A stretch of 64,000 bases of DNA from UBA1181 sp045600225 (GCA_045600225.1 JAZRXL010000068.1:13142-77141); one strand, 5' to 3'. Counted from the stretch's first letter, positions 16,834 to 26,859 are shown. Made by a program: numbers and translations. The notes: generated from the sequence alone by a model not told the origin.

Positions 16834-16922
16834 TTTGAACAAATTCTTTTATTTTACATCGCAAAGGTAATTTTTTTTGTAGAAAAATACTAATTTTGCG
16901 TTTCAGAATAATTATATTTAAG

Positions 16923-19535
16923 ATGTTAACAGCAAAAGAAATTCGAAAATCATTTACCGATTTTTTCGCATCGAAAGGACATACAATTGTTCCTTCTGCG
17001 CCTATGGTGGTAAAGAATGACCCTACATTGATGTTCACCAATGCAGGTATGAATCAGTTTAAAGATATATTCTTGGGTAATCAACCTCGTAAGTATCCTC
17101 GTGTCGCGGACTCGCAAAAGTGTTTGCGTGTGAGCGGAAAGCACAACGATTTGGAAGAGGTAGGTTTGGATACATATCACCACACTATGTTCGAGATGTT
17201 GGGTAACTGGTCTTTCGGAGATTATTTCAAGAAAGAGGCGATTTCTTGGGCGTGGGAATATCTTGTTGATGTTTTGAAATTGGATCCAAACCGTTTGTAT
17301 GCTACTGTATTTGAGGGTAGTGCAGACGACAACTTAGGACGTGATGATGAAGCAGCCGAAATTTGGGCTCAATTCTTGCCAAAAGATAGAATCATCAATG
17401 GTAATAAGCACGATAACTTCTGGGAAATGGGTGATACAGGACCATGTGGACCATGTTCTGAGATTCACATCGACCTTCGTGATGATGATGAACGAGCAAA
17501 AGTTCCTGGAGTTGAGTTGGTAAACAAAGATAATCCTCAAGTTATTGAAATCTGGAACAATGTGTTTATGCAATTCAATCGTAAGGCAGATGGCTCGTTG
17601 GAGTCTCTTCCTGCAAAGCATGTTGATACAGGTATGGGATTTGAGCGTCTTTGTATGGCATTACAAGGAAAGAAATCAAATTACGATACAGATGTTTTCC
17701 AACCTATTATTAAGGAGATTGGAAAGATCGCAGGTTGTGAATATGGACAAAAGAAAGAGCAGGATATTGCAATGCGTGTAATCGCAGACCATATTCGTAC
17801 TATCGCATTCTCTATCACAGACGGTCAGTTGCCTTCTAATGCAAAGGCTGGTTATGTGATCCGTCGTATTTTGCGTCGTGCTGTTCGTTATGGATATACA
17901 TTCTTAGGTCAGCGCTCTGCATTTATGTATAAATTGATCCCTGCATTGATTGATAGCATGGGTGATGCTTATCCTGAGTTGATTGCACAACAATCATTGG
18001 TTGTGAAGGTGATCAAGGAAGAAGAGGAGTCTTTCCTTCGTACTTTGGAGACTGGTATCCGTTTGTTGGATAAGGTGATGAGTGATACAAAAGCATCTGG
18101 TAAGACTGAGATTTCAGGTAAGGATGGCTTTACTTTGTATGATACTTTCGGATTCCCATTGGATTTGACAGAGTTGATCCTTCGTGAGAATGGAATGACT
18201 GTTAATGAGGAGGAGTTCAATGCAGAGATGCAAAAACAAAAGGAGCGTGCCCGTAATGCAGCTTCTGTTGAGACTGGAGACTGGGTTACTCTTCGTGAGG
18301 GTGAATCAAGTTTCATTGGATATGATTTCTTGGAATCGGATGTAGAAATCCTACGATATAGAAAAATTAAGCAAAAGAATACAGAGTTGTACCAAGTCGT
18401 ATTTGATAAGACTCCTTTCTATGCAGAAATGGGAGGTCAGATGGGTGACTCTGGATGCATCGAGGCTGATGGTGTTAAGTATGAAATCATAGATACAAAG
18501 AAAGAGAACAATCTTTCTGTTCATTTGATGAAGAGCATGCCCGCCGATCCGTCTGCTTCATTCCATGCAATGGTAGATGTAGAGAAGCGTCAAGCTACTG
18601 CTTGCAACCATACTGCTACTCACATCTTGGATTATGCATTGCGTCAGGTCTTGGGTACACACGTAGAACAAAAGGGATCTTTGGTATCTGCCGACTCTTT
18701 ACGTTTCGACTTCTCTCACTTCCAAAAAGTGACAGACGAGGAACTTCGTCAGGTTGAGAAGATTGCTAATGCTATGGTTCGTCAGAATATTCCTTTGGAA
18801 GAGTTCCGTGATATGCCAATCCAACAGGCAAGAGATATGGGTGCTATGGCATTGTTTGGCGAAAAGTATGGCGATACAGTTCGTATGATCAAATATGGTC
18901 CATCAATGGAGCTTTGTGGTGGTACACACGTGAAATCTACTGGAGAGATTGGTATGATTCGTATCATGATGGAGACTTCTGTTGCTGCCGGTGTTCGTCG
19001 TATCGAAGCTATCTCTGCTGCTAAAGTAGAGGAGTTGATGAATCAACAACAAGATATGATGCGCGACCTGAAGAGCTTCTTTAATAACACTCCTAACTTG
19101 GTTCAATCTATTAAGAAGACAATTGAGGAGAACGCTGATTTGAAGAAGGTGGTTGATACTTTTGTGCAAGAGAAGGTGTTGAGAATGCGTGATGAGTTGA
19201 TCGCAGAAGCCCAAGATAAAGGCTCTTGCAAGTTGATCGCTGTTAAGGGAGATTACGCTCCTGAGTTTGTTAAGTCGGTTGCTTTCCAAATTCGCAATGT
19301 GATGAACGAGAAATTAGTATTCTTGGCTGCGACAAGTATGGAAGGAAAGCCAATGTTGACCGTTGCTTTATCTGATGATATGGTGGCAGCAGGCATGAAT
19401 GCAACACAGATTGTGAGAGATGCTGCTAAGGAAATCCAAGGTGGTGGAGGTGGTCAACCATTCTTTGCTCAAGCAGGAGGAAAGAACTTGGCTGGCTTGG
19501 AGAAAGCATTTGAAGTTTTGAATAGCAAGATTTAA
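16923..19535 (+). CDS. alaS: Alanyl-tRNA synthetase
   Basis: A 870-residue class II synthetase that charges tRNA-Ala. The catalytic core is at the N-terminus (TAKEIRKSFTDFFASKGHTIVPSAP; motif 2 near RVADSQKCLRVSGKHNDLE), followed by the tRNA-recognition region, the editing domain with its zinc site (NHTATH and CGGTH) and the C-terminal DHHA1 domain ending in a GGGGGQPFFAQAGGK loop. Full length. The ATG at 16923 is the start; an in-frame TTG nine codons upstream overlaps the putative -7 box TAATTTTG (16891-16898). A strong terminator follows. Confidence 0.97.
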   Translation: MLTAKEIRKSFTDFFASKGHTIVPSAPMVVKNDPTLMFTNAGMNQFKDIFLGNQPRKYPRVADSQKCLRVSGKHNDLEEVGLDTYHHTMFEMLGNWSFGDYFKKEAISWAWEYLVDVLKLDPNRLYATVFEGSADDNLGRDDEAAEIWAQFLPKDRIINGNKHDNFWEMGDTGPCGPCSEIHIDLRDDDERAKVPGVELVNKDNPQVIEIWNNVFMQFNRKADGSLESLPAKHVDTGMGFERLCMALQGKKSNYDTDVFQPIIKEIGKIAGCEYGQKKEQDIAMRVIADHIRTIAFSITDGQLPSNAKAGYVIRRILRRAVRYGYTFLGQRSAFMYKLIPALIDSMGDAYPELIAQQSLVVKVIKEEEESFLRTLETGIRLLDKVMSDTKASGKTEISGKDGFTLYDTFGFPLDLTELILRENGMTVNEEEFNAEMQKQKERARNAASVETGDWVTLREGESSFIGYDFLESDVEILRYRKIKQKNTELYQVVFDKTPFYAEMGGQMGDSGCIEADGVKYEIIDTKKENNLSVHLMKSMPADPSASFHAMVDVEKRQATACNHTATHILDYALRQVLGTHVEQKGSLVSADSLRFDFSHFQKVTDEELRQVEKIANAMVRQNIPLEEFRDMPIQQARDMGAMALFGEKYGDTVRMIKYGPSMELCGGTHVKSTGEIGMIRIMMETSVAAGVRRIEAISAAKVEELMNQQQDMMRDLKSFFNNTPNLVQSIKKTIEENADLKKVVDTFVQEKVLRMRDELIAEAQDKGSCKLIAVKGDYAPEFVKSVAFQIRNVMNEKLVFLAATSMEGKPMLTVALSDDMVAAGMNATQIVRDAAKEIQGGGGGQPFFAQAGGKNLAGLEKAFEVLNSKI

Positions 19536-19587
19536 TTGATGTTCTGAAGATGTAGGACCCAGTCCTATATTGCTGAATACACATACG

Positions 19588-19620
19588 AAAAGGCATCGCA
19601 TTGATTTGCGATGCCTTTTT
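19588..19620 (+). terminator. alaS terminator
   Basis: A 13-pair stem, AAAAGGCATCGCA with TGCGATGCCTTTT, around a six-base loop, ending in a T run; it lies 52 bases after the alaS stop. Confidence 0.88.
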
Positions 19621-19696
19621 AGTAATCACCAACCTTCTGTTAAGACGTTACATCCGCCCCTGTACATGGAACGAAGAGACATGTGCTGGGTAGGGA
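19621..19696 (+). repeat. Dispersed repeat, copy A
   Basis: About 75 bases, starting right after the alaS terminator, that recur in inverted orientation at 29155-29230 at roughly 80% identity. A 27-base core (19658-19684) is identical in both copies and contains ACATG/CATGT arms that could form a small hairpin. The flanking AAGACG-type segment is also conserved. No coding frame is preserved. It may be a small non-autonomous mobile or REP-like element. The sequence after it, to 19774, contains two TAGGGAC motifs and nothing I can name. Confidence 0.7.
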
Positions 19697-19774
19697 CACT
19701 ATGAGTAGGGACCATCCCTTGGAGTCATGGTATCTTGTCTGAAATTTACTTTATTTTATTGGAAACTATTACTC

Positions 19775-19813
19775 AAAAAAAACGGGAGAATGTCGATAGA
19801 CAAACTCCCGTTT
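19775..19813 (-). terminator. Terminator of the rlmD operon
   Basis: AAACGGGAG (19780-19788) pairs with CTCCCGTTT (19805-19813); read on the minus strand the stem is followed by a run of Ts. It lies 21 bases past the stop of the zinc-ribbon gene. Confidence 0.85.
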
Positions 19814-19833
19814 CATATTGCTTTATCTTCTGA

Positions 19834-20598
19834 TTAGATATTTCCTTGTTTTTCGCTAGCCATCTCTTGGTCGATAAGGATTCTTCCGCAATACTCGCAA
19901 ACGATTACCTTTTTACGAATACGGATGTCCAACTGTCTTTGAGGTGGAATCTTGTTGAAGCAACCTCCACAAGCATCACGCTCCACAGGAACAACTGCCA
20001 ATCCGTTTCTTGCATTCTTACGGATGCGCTTGAATGCGTTTAGAAGACGCTCTTCAATCATTCCTTCGATCTCTTTTGCCTTGTCGCGAAGTCTCTCTTC
20101 TTCTTGCTTTGTCTCTGATACAATCTCGTCCAACTCAGCCTTCTTTTGAGCCAAATCTTCTTGACGATCTGCAATCAAGTTTTGAGTCTTCTCTAACTCT
20201 TCTCTCTTGATTTCGCTATTTCTTTTAGCTTCTCTAATTCTCTTTTCATGCAATTCGATATCCAATGATTGGAACTCGATTTCCTTAGAAAGATTTTCGT
20301 ATTCACGATTGTTTTTTACATTTCCTTGTTGCTCTTGGTACTTCTTGATAAGTCCCTTTGCTGCTTCGATGTCACCCTTTCTTCCTGTGATTTCAGAATC
20401 AATTTGGCGAACTTCTTCATTTAAGTTGGCAACGCGAGTGGTCAATCCTGCGATTTCATCTTCCAAGTCTTGTACTTCTAATGGAAGTTCACCTCTCAAA
20501 GTCTTGATTTTGTCGATCTCTGAATTTACTAATTGTAGATCGAAGAGTGCTTTCAACTTCTCTTCTACAGAAATCTCTTTTGTATCTTTTTCTGACAT
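19834..20598 (-). CDS. Coiled-coil protein with C-terminal C4 zinc ribbon
   Basis: A 254-residue cytosolic protein. Residues 10-190 are a long charged coiled coil. The C-terminal 50 residues form a zinc ribbon with two CXXC knuckles (CGGC near 212 and CEYC near 236), the arrangement of the CT398/C4-type zinc ribbon family, whose molecular role is unsettled (links to flagella and RNA/DNA processes have been suggested). Last gene of the rlmD operon, only 3 bases after the Nif3-like gene; in Bacteroidetes these two are commonly adjacent. Confidence 0.88.
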   Translation of the reverse strand: MSEKDTKEISVEEKLKALFDLQLVNSEIDKIKTLRGELPLEVQDLEDEIAGLTTRVANLNEEVRQIDSEITGRKGDIEAAKGLIKKYQEQQGNVKNNREYENLSKEIEFQSLDIELHEKRIREAKRNSEIKREELEKTQNLIADRQEDLAQKKAELDEIVSETKQEEERLRDKAKEIEGMIEERLLNAFKRIRKNARNGLAVVPVERDACGGCFNKIPPQRQLDIRIRKKVIVCEYCGRILIDQEMASEKQGNI

Positions 20599-20601
20599 AT
20601 C

Positions 20602-21378
20602 TTATATGTAATTAATCGGATTAGTTTTGCTATCTGAAAAATATACCGCAAAGTTAGCATTATTTTTTGAAACTATCTCATAAAAAATCTCTTTTGTGAA
20701 TTGCTCTGACTCAAAATGTCCTAAATCTGCAAGTATTATTCGATTGTCGGCATCAAAAAACTGATGATATTTAATATCTGCAGTTAAATAGATGTCTGCA
20801 TTCTTCTGAATAGCAATAGGTAAGAACTCGTGGCCTGAGCCTCCACAAAGGGCTACTTTCTTTATCTTCTTCCCTTCTGGCAGGTTGGTATGGCGTATAC
20901 ATCCAACGTTTAACATCTCTTTTATCTCGTTTAGGAACTGAACGGGATCTTTCTCTTCTTTCAAAAGCCCTATGGATCCTAAACCATAACCATCTTCTTC
21001 ACACAAGAAATCCACATCGGTTAACCCCAGTTTTTCTGCTAATTTATAACTTACTCCTTTAGGGTATTTGTCAACATTGGTGTGGCCTGCATAGATGGTG
21101 ATATGATTCTCAATTGCTTTTATAACGCAACGAGAGACATAGTTGGATGGCGTGATCTTTTTCAAACCTCCAAAAATAAGAGGGTGGTGGGATATGATCA
21201 TATTGCATCCCTTTTGGAAAGCTTCGTCAATTACTTCCTCTGTAACATCCAATGATATTAGGATGCCAGTAACATCAGAGTTGGGGTCTCCAACCTGAAA
21301 ACCGCAGTTGTCGTACGATTCTTGGTAATGAAGAGGACAAACCTCTTCGATTTGTCTTGCTATCTCTGATGCCTTCAT
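20602..21378 (-). CDS. Nif3-like dinuclear metal centre protein (DUF34)
   Basis: A 258-residue member of the NIF3/YbgI family, whose toroidal hexamers bind two metal ions; some members hydrolyse GTP-derived or cyclic substrates, but the role is not firmly known. Metal ligands are visible in SHHPLIFGGLKK (His-His), GHTNVD and, near the C-terminus, HFESE. The length is the compact form without the long insert found in many Bacteroidetes homologues (about 365 residues). It overlaps the metallophosphoesterase gene by 4 bases. Confidence 0.9.
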   Translation of the reverse strand: MKASEIARQIEEVCPLHYQESYDNCGFQVGDPNSDVTGILISLDVTEEVIDEAFQKGCNMIISHHPLIFGGLKKITPSNYVSRCVIKAIENHITIYAGHTNVDKYPKGVSYKLAEKLGLTDVDFLCEEDGYGLGSIGLLKEEKDPVQFLNEIKEMLNVGCIRHTNLPEGKKIKKVALCGGSGHEFLPIAIQKNADIYLTADIKYHQFFDADNRIILADLGHFESEQFTKEIFYEIVSKNNANFAVYFSDSKTNPINYI

Positions 21379-22556
21379 TTTTGCTTCTTTTTTAGTGTGA
21401 TAAGGGAATATTCAGGTCTCATGCCTATTCTTGCGGGTATACCTACGCAGCCGATACCTCTTGAAACGAGGATGGATTTGTTACCCTCTTGGTAAAGTCC
21501 GTCCCAATAGTCGAACAGTATTTTTGCAGGGGAACATTTGAAACTTCCTATTTCAATTCCTAATTGTGCAGCGTGCGTATGTCCGGATAGCGTTAGGTCT
21601 ATATCCGTTTTGTCGCAGATGCTATCCTTCCAATATGTTGGGTCGTGAGATAGGAGTATTTTTGTTTCAAATCCTTCCGTGCCATGCATTGCTTTGGAAA
21701 GGTCTGCATGGTTGGTTTCTTCTTTTCTTCCCCAGTTTTCAATGCCTATGATAGCAATAGAGTCATTCCCTCTGTAGATGGTTTTGGATTGGTTTAATAA
21801 AAGTTTAAAGCCGAAGTCTCTAAATTTTTGTCGAACAGCAATCTTGTTTAGTTCTTTAAGGTCTTCATTGTCCCACTGGAAATAGACACTGTAGTCGTGG
21901 TTTCCTAAAACAGCCAACTTTGGAGTTGTGTCGTTCAAACGGTCGAAGACTTGCTTCCATTTGTTGCATTCTGTTGCAAAATTATTGACAAGGTCTCCTG
22001 TGAAAACAATCAAATCGGGGTGTTGATTGTTGATGGAATCCATAAGAGGAATTAGTTTGTCTTGAGAATAGGTGAATGTTCCCAAGTGAGCATCACTGAT
22101 CTGAACAATTTTATATTCCTCGAATGAAGACGGCAAGTTCTCTATTTCAACGCTATATTCGCCTTTTTTGAAATCAAACCTTTTCACAAATACACCATGT
22201 AGGATGGTGAAAAAGGCTATGATAGCAAGCACATAGCCCAAGTTGTGGATCCAACGCCATCGTTTTTTTGTTGCAAAATATACAAGGTCACAAGTACTGA
22301 ACACTAATTTTGGAATGTAAACCGCGCCTAATGTTGTGATGAACATTATTAAGCGGAAGTTCGTTTCAGGTGAGTAAATGTGGTTTATATTTAGCATAAT
22401 AGCAAGAGACACCACTACGAAATAGATGGATACAATTCCGTGTAATATGCTTGTTGATCTATTGGTTATGTTTCTCATAAACCTCTGATAAAGATAGAGA
22501 TCGGGGAGAATAACCAACAATGCTAAGGCTATAAGTGCTCCTGTGTAGACATGCAT
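21375..22556 (-). CDS. Membrane-bound metallophosphoesterase
   Basis: A 393-residue protein with four N-terminal transmembrane helices (about 5-22, 37-58, 68-90, 103-124) and a calcineurin-type phosphoesterase domain. All metal-binding blocks are present: QISDAHLG, FTGDLVNN, LGNHDY, LSHDP and SGHTHAAQ. Family members of this layout resemble YkuE/YaeI-type enzymes, some of which cleave UDP-diacylglucosamine or other phospho-lipids; the substrate here is unknown. Starts 4 bases after the rlmD stop. Confidence 0.88.
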   Translation of the reverse strand: MHVYTGALIALALLVILPDLYLYQRFMRNITNRSTSILHGIVSIYFVVVSLAIMLNINHIYSPETNFRLIMFITTLGAVYIPKLVFSTCDLVYFATKKRWRWIHNLGYVLAIIAFFTILHGVFVKRFDFKKGEYSVEIENLPSSFEEYKIVQISDAHLGTFTYSQDKLIPLMDSINNQHPDLIVFTGDLVNNFATECNKWKQVFDRLNDTTPKLAVLGNHDYSVYFQWDNEDLKELNKIAVRQKFRDFGFKLLLNQSKTIYRGNDSIAIIGIENWGRKEETNHADLSKAMHGTEGFETKILLSHDPTYWKDSICDKTDIDLTLSGHTHAAQLGIEIGSFKCSPAKILFDYWDGLYQEGNKSILVSRGIGCVGIPARIGMRPEYSLITLKKKQK

Positions 22557-22560
22557 GGGA

Positions 22561-23970
22561 TTATCGCAATTCTAAAGCAACGACATTCTCCACATGGTGA
22601 GTGTGAGGGAACATATCTACAGGTTGAACTGCAGTTACTTTATATTTTACATCTAAAAGATTCAAGTCTCTTGCTTGGGTAGCAGGGTTGCAGCTAACAT
22701 AGACAATTCTTTTTGGCTCTGCAGAAAGGATTGTTTCAACAACATCAGGATGCATACCATCTCTTGGAGGGTCGGTAATGATGACATCAGGTCTGCCGTG
22801 TTTTTCAACAAATTCTTTTGTCAATATGTTTTTCATGTCACCTGCATAGAATAGGGTGTTGTCGATATTGTTATTTTCTGCATTAACCTTTGCGTCTTCA
22901 ATGGCCTCTGGTACATATTCGATACCAACCACTTTCTTCGCTTGTTTTGCTACGAAGCAGGCAATGGTTCCTGTGCCTGTGTAAAGGTCATAAACCAATT
23001 CGTCGCCTGTGAGTTGTGCAAAGTTTCTTGCCACTTTATATAGTTCGTATGCTTGTGCGCTGTTTGTTTGGTAGAAAGACTTTGGTCCGATTTTGAATTT
23101 AAGTCCTTCCATCTCTTCAAATATATGGTCACGACCTTTGAACACAAAAGTTTCCTGGTCTGTGATTGTGTCATTACATTTACTGTTGATGACATATATA
23201 AGAGAGGTGATTTGCGGGAATTGCTCCACCAAGTGGTTGAGAAGAGCTTCTCTTGCTTCCTTGTCTTCGTGATAGAAGACAACGGTTAGCATTATTTCTC
23301 CTGTGCTTGCTGTCCTTACAACGATAGTTCTCAAGAAACCTTCGTGATTGCGAAGGTCAAAGAACGGAAGGTTGTGTTTTGCTGCATACTCTTTGATGCA
23401 ATCGCGTATTTGGTCGCACACTTCGTCTTGAAGATGGCATTTTTCGATGTCCAACACTTTGTCAAACATGCCTGGAATATGAAAGCCTAAAGCGTTCATG
23501 TTGTCGAATGAGGCACCCGACGCCACTTGCTCGTAAGTAAGCCACTTCTTGTTTGAGAAGGTAAACTCTAGTTTGTTTCTGTACCTTTCAATCTTGGCAG
23601 AACCCAAGATAGGAGAGATCTCAGGCAACTCCACTTTGCCAATACGAAGAAGGTTGTTGTAGACTTGGTCTTGTTTTGCCTTCAGTTGGTCTTCGTATGG
23701 GAGAATTTGCCATTTGCAACCTCCGCAGACGCCATAATGGGAGCAGAAGGCCTCTGATCTTCTCTCCGAGTATTTATGGATCTTAACCACACGACCTTCC
23801 ATGTAACTGTTTTTCTTGCGAGTTACTTGAAGGTCAACAATGTCGCCTGGAACTACAAATTGTGTGAACACAACCATATCGTTCACTTTCGCAATGGCCT
23901 TACCTTCGTTGGCAACACCAGTGATCTCTATGTTTTCTAAAAGGGGTAGTTTCTTGTCTCTTCTTCCCAT
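22561..23970 (-). CDS. rlmD: 23S rRNA (uracil-C5)-methyltransferase, RlmD family
   Basis: A 469-residue class I SAM methyltransferase that makes 5-methyluridine in RNA. It has an N-terminal TRAM domain, the four-cysteine Fe-S site (FCSHYGVCGGCKW plus a later KCHL) and a C-terminal Rossmann domain with DLYTGTGTIACF, the DPPRDG motif and YVSCNPATQARDL, which holds the catalytic cysteine. Whether it modifies U1939 (RlmD) or another U in 23S rRNA or tRNA cannot be told from sequence. First gene of a four-gene operon; a TATTTTTG box lies at 24012-24019 on the minus strand. Confidence 0.9.
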   Translation of the reverse strand: MGRRDKKLPLLENIEITGVANEGKAIAKVNDMVVFTQFVVPGDIVDLQVTRKKNSYMEGRVVKIHKYSERRSEAFCSHYGVCGGCKWQILPYEDQLKAKQDQVYNNLLRIGKVELPEISPILGSAKIERYRNKLEFTFSNKKWLTYEQVASGASFDNMNALGFHIPGMFDKVLDIEKCHLQDEVCDQIRDCIKEYAAKHNLPFFDLRNHEGFLRTIVVRTASTGEIMLTVVFYHEDKEAREALLNHLVEQFPQITSLIYVINSKCNDTITDQETFVFKGRDHIFEEMEGLKFKIGPKSFYQTNSAQAYELYKVARNFAQLTGDELVYDLYTGTGTIACFVAKQAKKVVGIEYVPEAIEDAKVNAENNNIDNTLFYAGDMKNILTKEFVEKHGRPDVIITDPPRDGMHPDVVETILSAEPKRIVYVSCNPATQARDLNLLDVKYKVTAVQPVDMFPHTHHVENVVALELR

Positions 23971-24133
23971 ATTTTTATTTCAGAGTCGATTAATCGAATA
24001 TGTTATTTCTGCAAAAATAAACATTTTTCGTTGTATTAGGTGTAAGATAGTGAATCTAAAATGTCTAAAAAAAAGAAAAAAAGCGTAATTTTGCGCAAAA
24101 TTTTAAAACATAGTTTTATTTAATTTATCAAGA

Positions 24134-25300
24134 ATGAAGAAATTCAACATTTCAGTTATGTTCGCTTTGTTGTCTGGAATGGCAATGGCAAACGGAGAGT
24201 TGGTGTCGACTGCGGTTTCATTAGAGAATGAAAAAGAAGTAGAAACTGCTGCAGATACTGCAAAATGGACTTTTTCGGGTTCTATGGGTGTTAACGCTAA
24301 TCAAGCTTACTTCAATGATTACTGTGTTGATGGAGCAGGTTTGAGTGTTGCATTGGATGCATACCTTACTTTGAATGCGAATATGACAAAAGGTAGACAT
24401 TTGTGGGAGAACTCATTGTCTGCTAAATATGGAATGATTTATTCATCAGAGTTTACAGGTGAAGATAAGATCCGTAAGAACATTGACGAACTAATCCTTA
24501 CAACAAAGTATGGATATAAGATTTCTAAGACTTGGTACGTTGCTGCAATGGCAGGTGTTGAGACTCAATTCACAAAGGGTTACGACTATGCTGAGAATTA
24601 TGAGGGTAAGGATTCTGCCTATGTCACTTCAAAATTCTTCGCTCCTGGTTATGTTAGAGCATCTTTAGGATTCGAGCACATTCCTAACAAGTACTTCTCT
24701 ATGTTCATTGCTCCTGCATCTCTTCGTCTTGCAGTTTGTGCAAATGATTCTTTAGGAAAGTATTATGGTATGGAGTTGGATACAGTAACTAACCTTTACA
24801 AGCACGTAAGACCTGATGTGGGTGCATACATTAAGTTGAAGTCAGATTTCGATATCACAAAGAACCTTCACTTCTTCAGCACATTGGAGTGGTTCCATGC
24901 ATATAACTCTGCATTGAAGAGCTTCTCTGACGAGTATGTTGATGGATACAAAACTGCAGCAGCAGAATTCTTCGAGAATAACAACCATAGTTTAGATGGC
25001 TTTGAGTATGCTGAAAAGGCTTCATACGTTGATGATTGGTCATGGTACATCAAGTGGAAACTTGAGTTGCTGTTGAAGGTTTCTAAGTATGTGAATATTA
25101 CTTTCAAGACTCAATTGAAGTATGATAACGCAGAGTACAAGTCGCTTGATGTTAACAAGTACACTGATGGATATGATGCAATGAAGTCATACGAGCAAAA
25201 GAAATCAAGAGAAAGATTGGAGAAAGGAAACTATGGATTGCAAAAAGCAGGTGTTCAATTCTGGGAGTCTGCTTCTGTAGGTGTTTCTTACACATTCTAA
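24134..25300 (+). CDS. DUF3078 outer-membrane beta-barrel protein
   Basis: A 388-residue envelope protein with a signal peptide (1-19) followed by amphipathic beta strands rich in Tyr, Trp and Phe and ending SVGVSYTF, a typical outer-membrane barrel C-terminus. The strand SGSMGVNANQAYFND and the segments ELILTTKYGYKISKTWYVAA and FAPGYVRASLGFEHIPNKYFS match the DUF3078 pattern common in Bacteroidetes; its cargo or role is unknown. A TAATTTTG -7 box is at 24086-24093. The HAD phosphatase gene begins 10 bases downstream. Confidence 0.78.
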   Translation: MKKFNISVMFALLSGMAMANGELVSTAVSLENEKEVETAADTAKWTFSGSMGVNANQAYFNDYCVDGAGLSVALDAYLTLNANMTKGRHLWENSLSAKYGMIYSSEFTGEDKIRKNIDELILTTKYGYKISKTWYVAAMAGVETQFTKGYDYAENYEGKDSAYVTSKFFAPGYVRASLGFEHIPNKYFSMFIAPASLRLAVCANDSLGKYYGMELDTVTNLYKHVRPDVGAYIKLKSDFDITKNLHFFSTLEWFHAYNSALKSFSDEYVDGYKTAAAEFFENNNHSLDGFEYAEKASYVDDWSWYIKWKLELLLKVSKYVNITFKTQLKYDNAEYKSLDVNKYTDGYDAMKSYEQKKSRERLEKGNYGLQKAGVQFWESASVGVSYTF

Positions 25301-25310
25301 AAAAGTTAGT

Positions 25311-26024
25311 ATGTTGGATACGAACAAAATAAACGCTCTTAAGTCATTGGACTTGAGAGCGTTTCTCTTCGATATGGATGGAGTATTGTATGACTCTATG
25401 CCATTTCATGCACAAGCCTGGTCATACGCTTTTGAGCAGGAAGGAATAGCCTTTGATCATTACAATGTATATATGAGAGAAGGAATGACAGGGTCTTCGA
25501 CGGTGGAAGAGGTGTTTGAAAGCCAGTTGCACAAGAAGGCGACAGAAGAAGATTGCAAGAGAATATATAAGGTGAAGGCGGATTATTTCAATTCGTTGGG
25601 AGAAGCCAAGGAGGTGCCTCATGTGGCGGATGTAATCCGTTTTATCCAGCAAAGCCATAAATCCATCTTTTTGGTTACTGGTTCAGGTCAACTCACGTTG
25701 ATAGACCGGTTGGAGCACTCTTTCCCTGGCGCATTTGTGAAAGAGCGAATGGTGACTGCCTTCGATGTGAAGAAAGGAAAACCAGATCCAGAACCTTATT
25801 TGATGGCGTTGAAGAAGGGTGGTCTTTCGCCTAATCAGGCAATAGTGATTGAAAATGCTCCAATGGGAGTTCGGTCAGCAAAAGCTGCAGGTGTGTTTAC
25901 TATTGCAGTAAACACAGGAATATTAAAAGATGAAGAGTTGTTGAAAGAGGGTGCAGATCTTTTATACCCATCTATGAAAGAGCTATTAAAGGATTTACCA
26001 TTGATTATATCTCCTTCAAAATGA
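25311..26024 (+). CDS. HAD-superfamily phosphatase/phosphoglucomutase-like hydrolase
   Basis: A 237-residue HAD subfamily IA enzyme. Motif I FDMDGVLYDS carries the nucleophile and acid/base aspartates, motif II is LVTGSGQ, the motif III lysine is in GKPDPEPYLMAL and motif IV is VIENAPMGVRSAKAAG. The helical cap between motifs I and II resembles beta-phosphoglucomutase or sugar-phosphate phosphatases; substrate not determinable. Start is the ATG at 25311; an in-frame GTG at 25281 lies inside the preceding gene and is less likely. Confidence 0.88.
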   Translation: MLDTNKINALKSLDLRAFLFDMDGVLYDSMPFHAQAWSYAFEQEGIAFDHYNVYMREGMTGSSTVEEVFESQLHKKATEEDCKRIYKVKADYFNSLGEAKEVPHVADVIRFIQQSHKSIFLVTGSGQLTLIDRLEHSFPGAFVKERMVTAFDVKKGKPDPEPYLMALKKGGLSPNQAIVIENAPMGVRSAKAAGVFTIAVNTGILKDEELLKEGADLLYPSMKELLKDLPLIISPSK

Positions 26025-26148
26025 TTTTTTTTGATTTCTGTTACTATTTTTTTAAAAGAAGTTTCTCTTTTAATATTTTTTAAATATCTTTGCGCTGTTT
26101 GTTCCGAAGTGGGCAAATGAAAGAAAGGTTACAAAACATAATTAAAAT

Positions 26149-26847
26149 ATGAAAAAGATTGTTTTCGCTCTTTTGGCGATGTTATTTGCTTCATTGACAA
26201 TTTCAGCACAAAAGGAGGTTAAGGTGCGTTTTGGTGTGGAGGCTGGATTCAACATGACTAAATGGAATGGAGAGTTGCTTCCAAAATATCCAGAGGTGAT
26301 CGGAGAGACTGCATCTGATTTCTTCTCTGAATTTAAGTTTGATGATTCTGGTATGAGACCAGGATTTCATGCTGGAGGTTTGATGGATTTGGTTATTCAA
26401 GATCGTTGGTCTATTCAACCAGAGGTGCTTTTCACAATGGAAGGCTCTAAGATTAAGATGGATGATAGTACAGGTTATAAAAACTGTACAGCATTATATA
26501 TTAGAATTCCTATTTTGGTATATTATAACATCATGAATGTTGGCCCTGGTCAGTTGTCTCCAGGTTTGGGATTCTTCTTTGCTGGTGGTGTTGGTGGTTC
26601 TGTTGAAGGTGGAGGAAAGACCTTTGGTACAGATGGTGTATTGGACGAGTTTGATTGGGGAGTAAATGTAAAGGTGGCATATGAGTTGCAAAAGGTTGCA
26701 TCAGGTTTGTATATGTCAGCAGGTTTCTCTCAAGGTTTCACTACATCAAAATCGACAGGAATAAGCGTGTCTGCAGGATATAAATTCCAATACGCTAAGA
26801 TCTTTAAGAAGAAATATAACACAGGTATCTTGGAGTATAATCCATAA
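26149..26847 (+). CDS. Outer-membrane beta-barrel (PorT-like) protein
   Basis: A 232-residue protein with a signal peptide ending TISAQ and a small eight-to-ten strand outer-membrane barrel of the PF13568 type: RFGVEAGFNMTKW opens the barrel, GFHAGGLMDLVIQDRWSIQPEVLFTMEGSK follows, and aromatic/glycine strands continue to the end. These proteins are abundant in Bacteroidetes and mostly of unknown function. A TATCTTTG box at 26085-26092 lies upstream, with a poor -33. The radical SAM gene starts 12 bases downstream, so they may be co-transcribed. Confidence 0.8.
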   Translation: MKKIVFALLAMLFASLTISAQKEVKVRFGVEAGFNMTKWNGELLPKYPEVIGETASDFFSEFKFDDSGMRPGFHAGGLMDLVIQDRWSIQPEVLFTMEGSKIKMDDSTGYKNCTALYIRIPILVYYNIMNVGPGQLSPGLGFFFAGGVGGSVEGGGKTFGTDGVLDEFDWGVNVKVAYELQKVASGLYMSAGFSQGFTTSKSTGISVSAGYKFQYAKIFKKKYNTGILEYNP

Positions 26848-26859
26848 TGCCTTGCCTAT

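Noticed and set aside
16896..16922. Nine-codon TTG extension of alaS
   Set aside because: It overlaps the end of the -7 box and the conserved AlaS N-terminus begins at the ATG at 16923.
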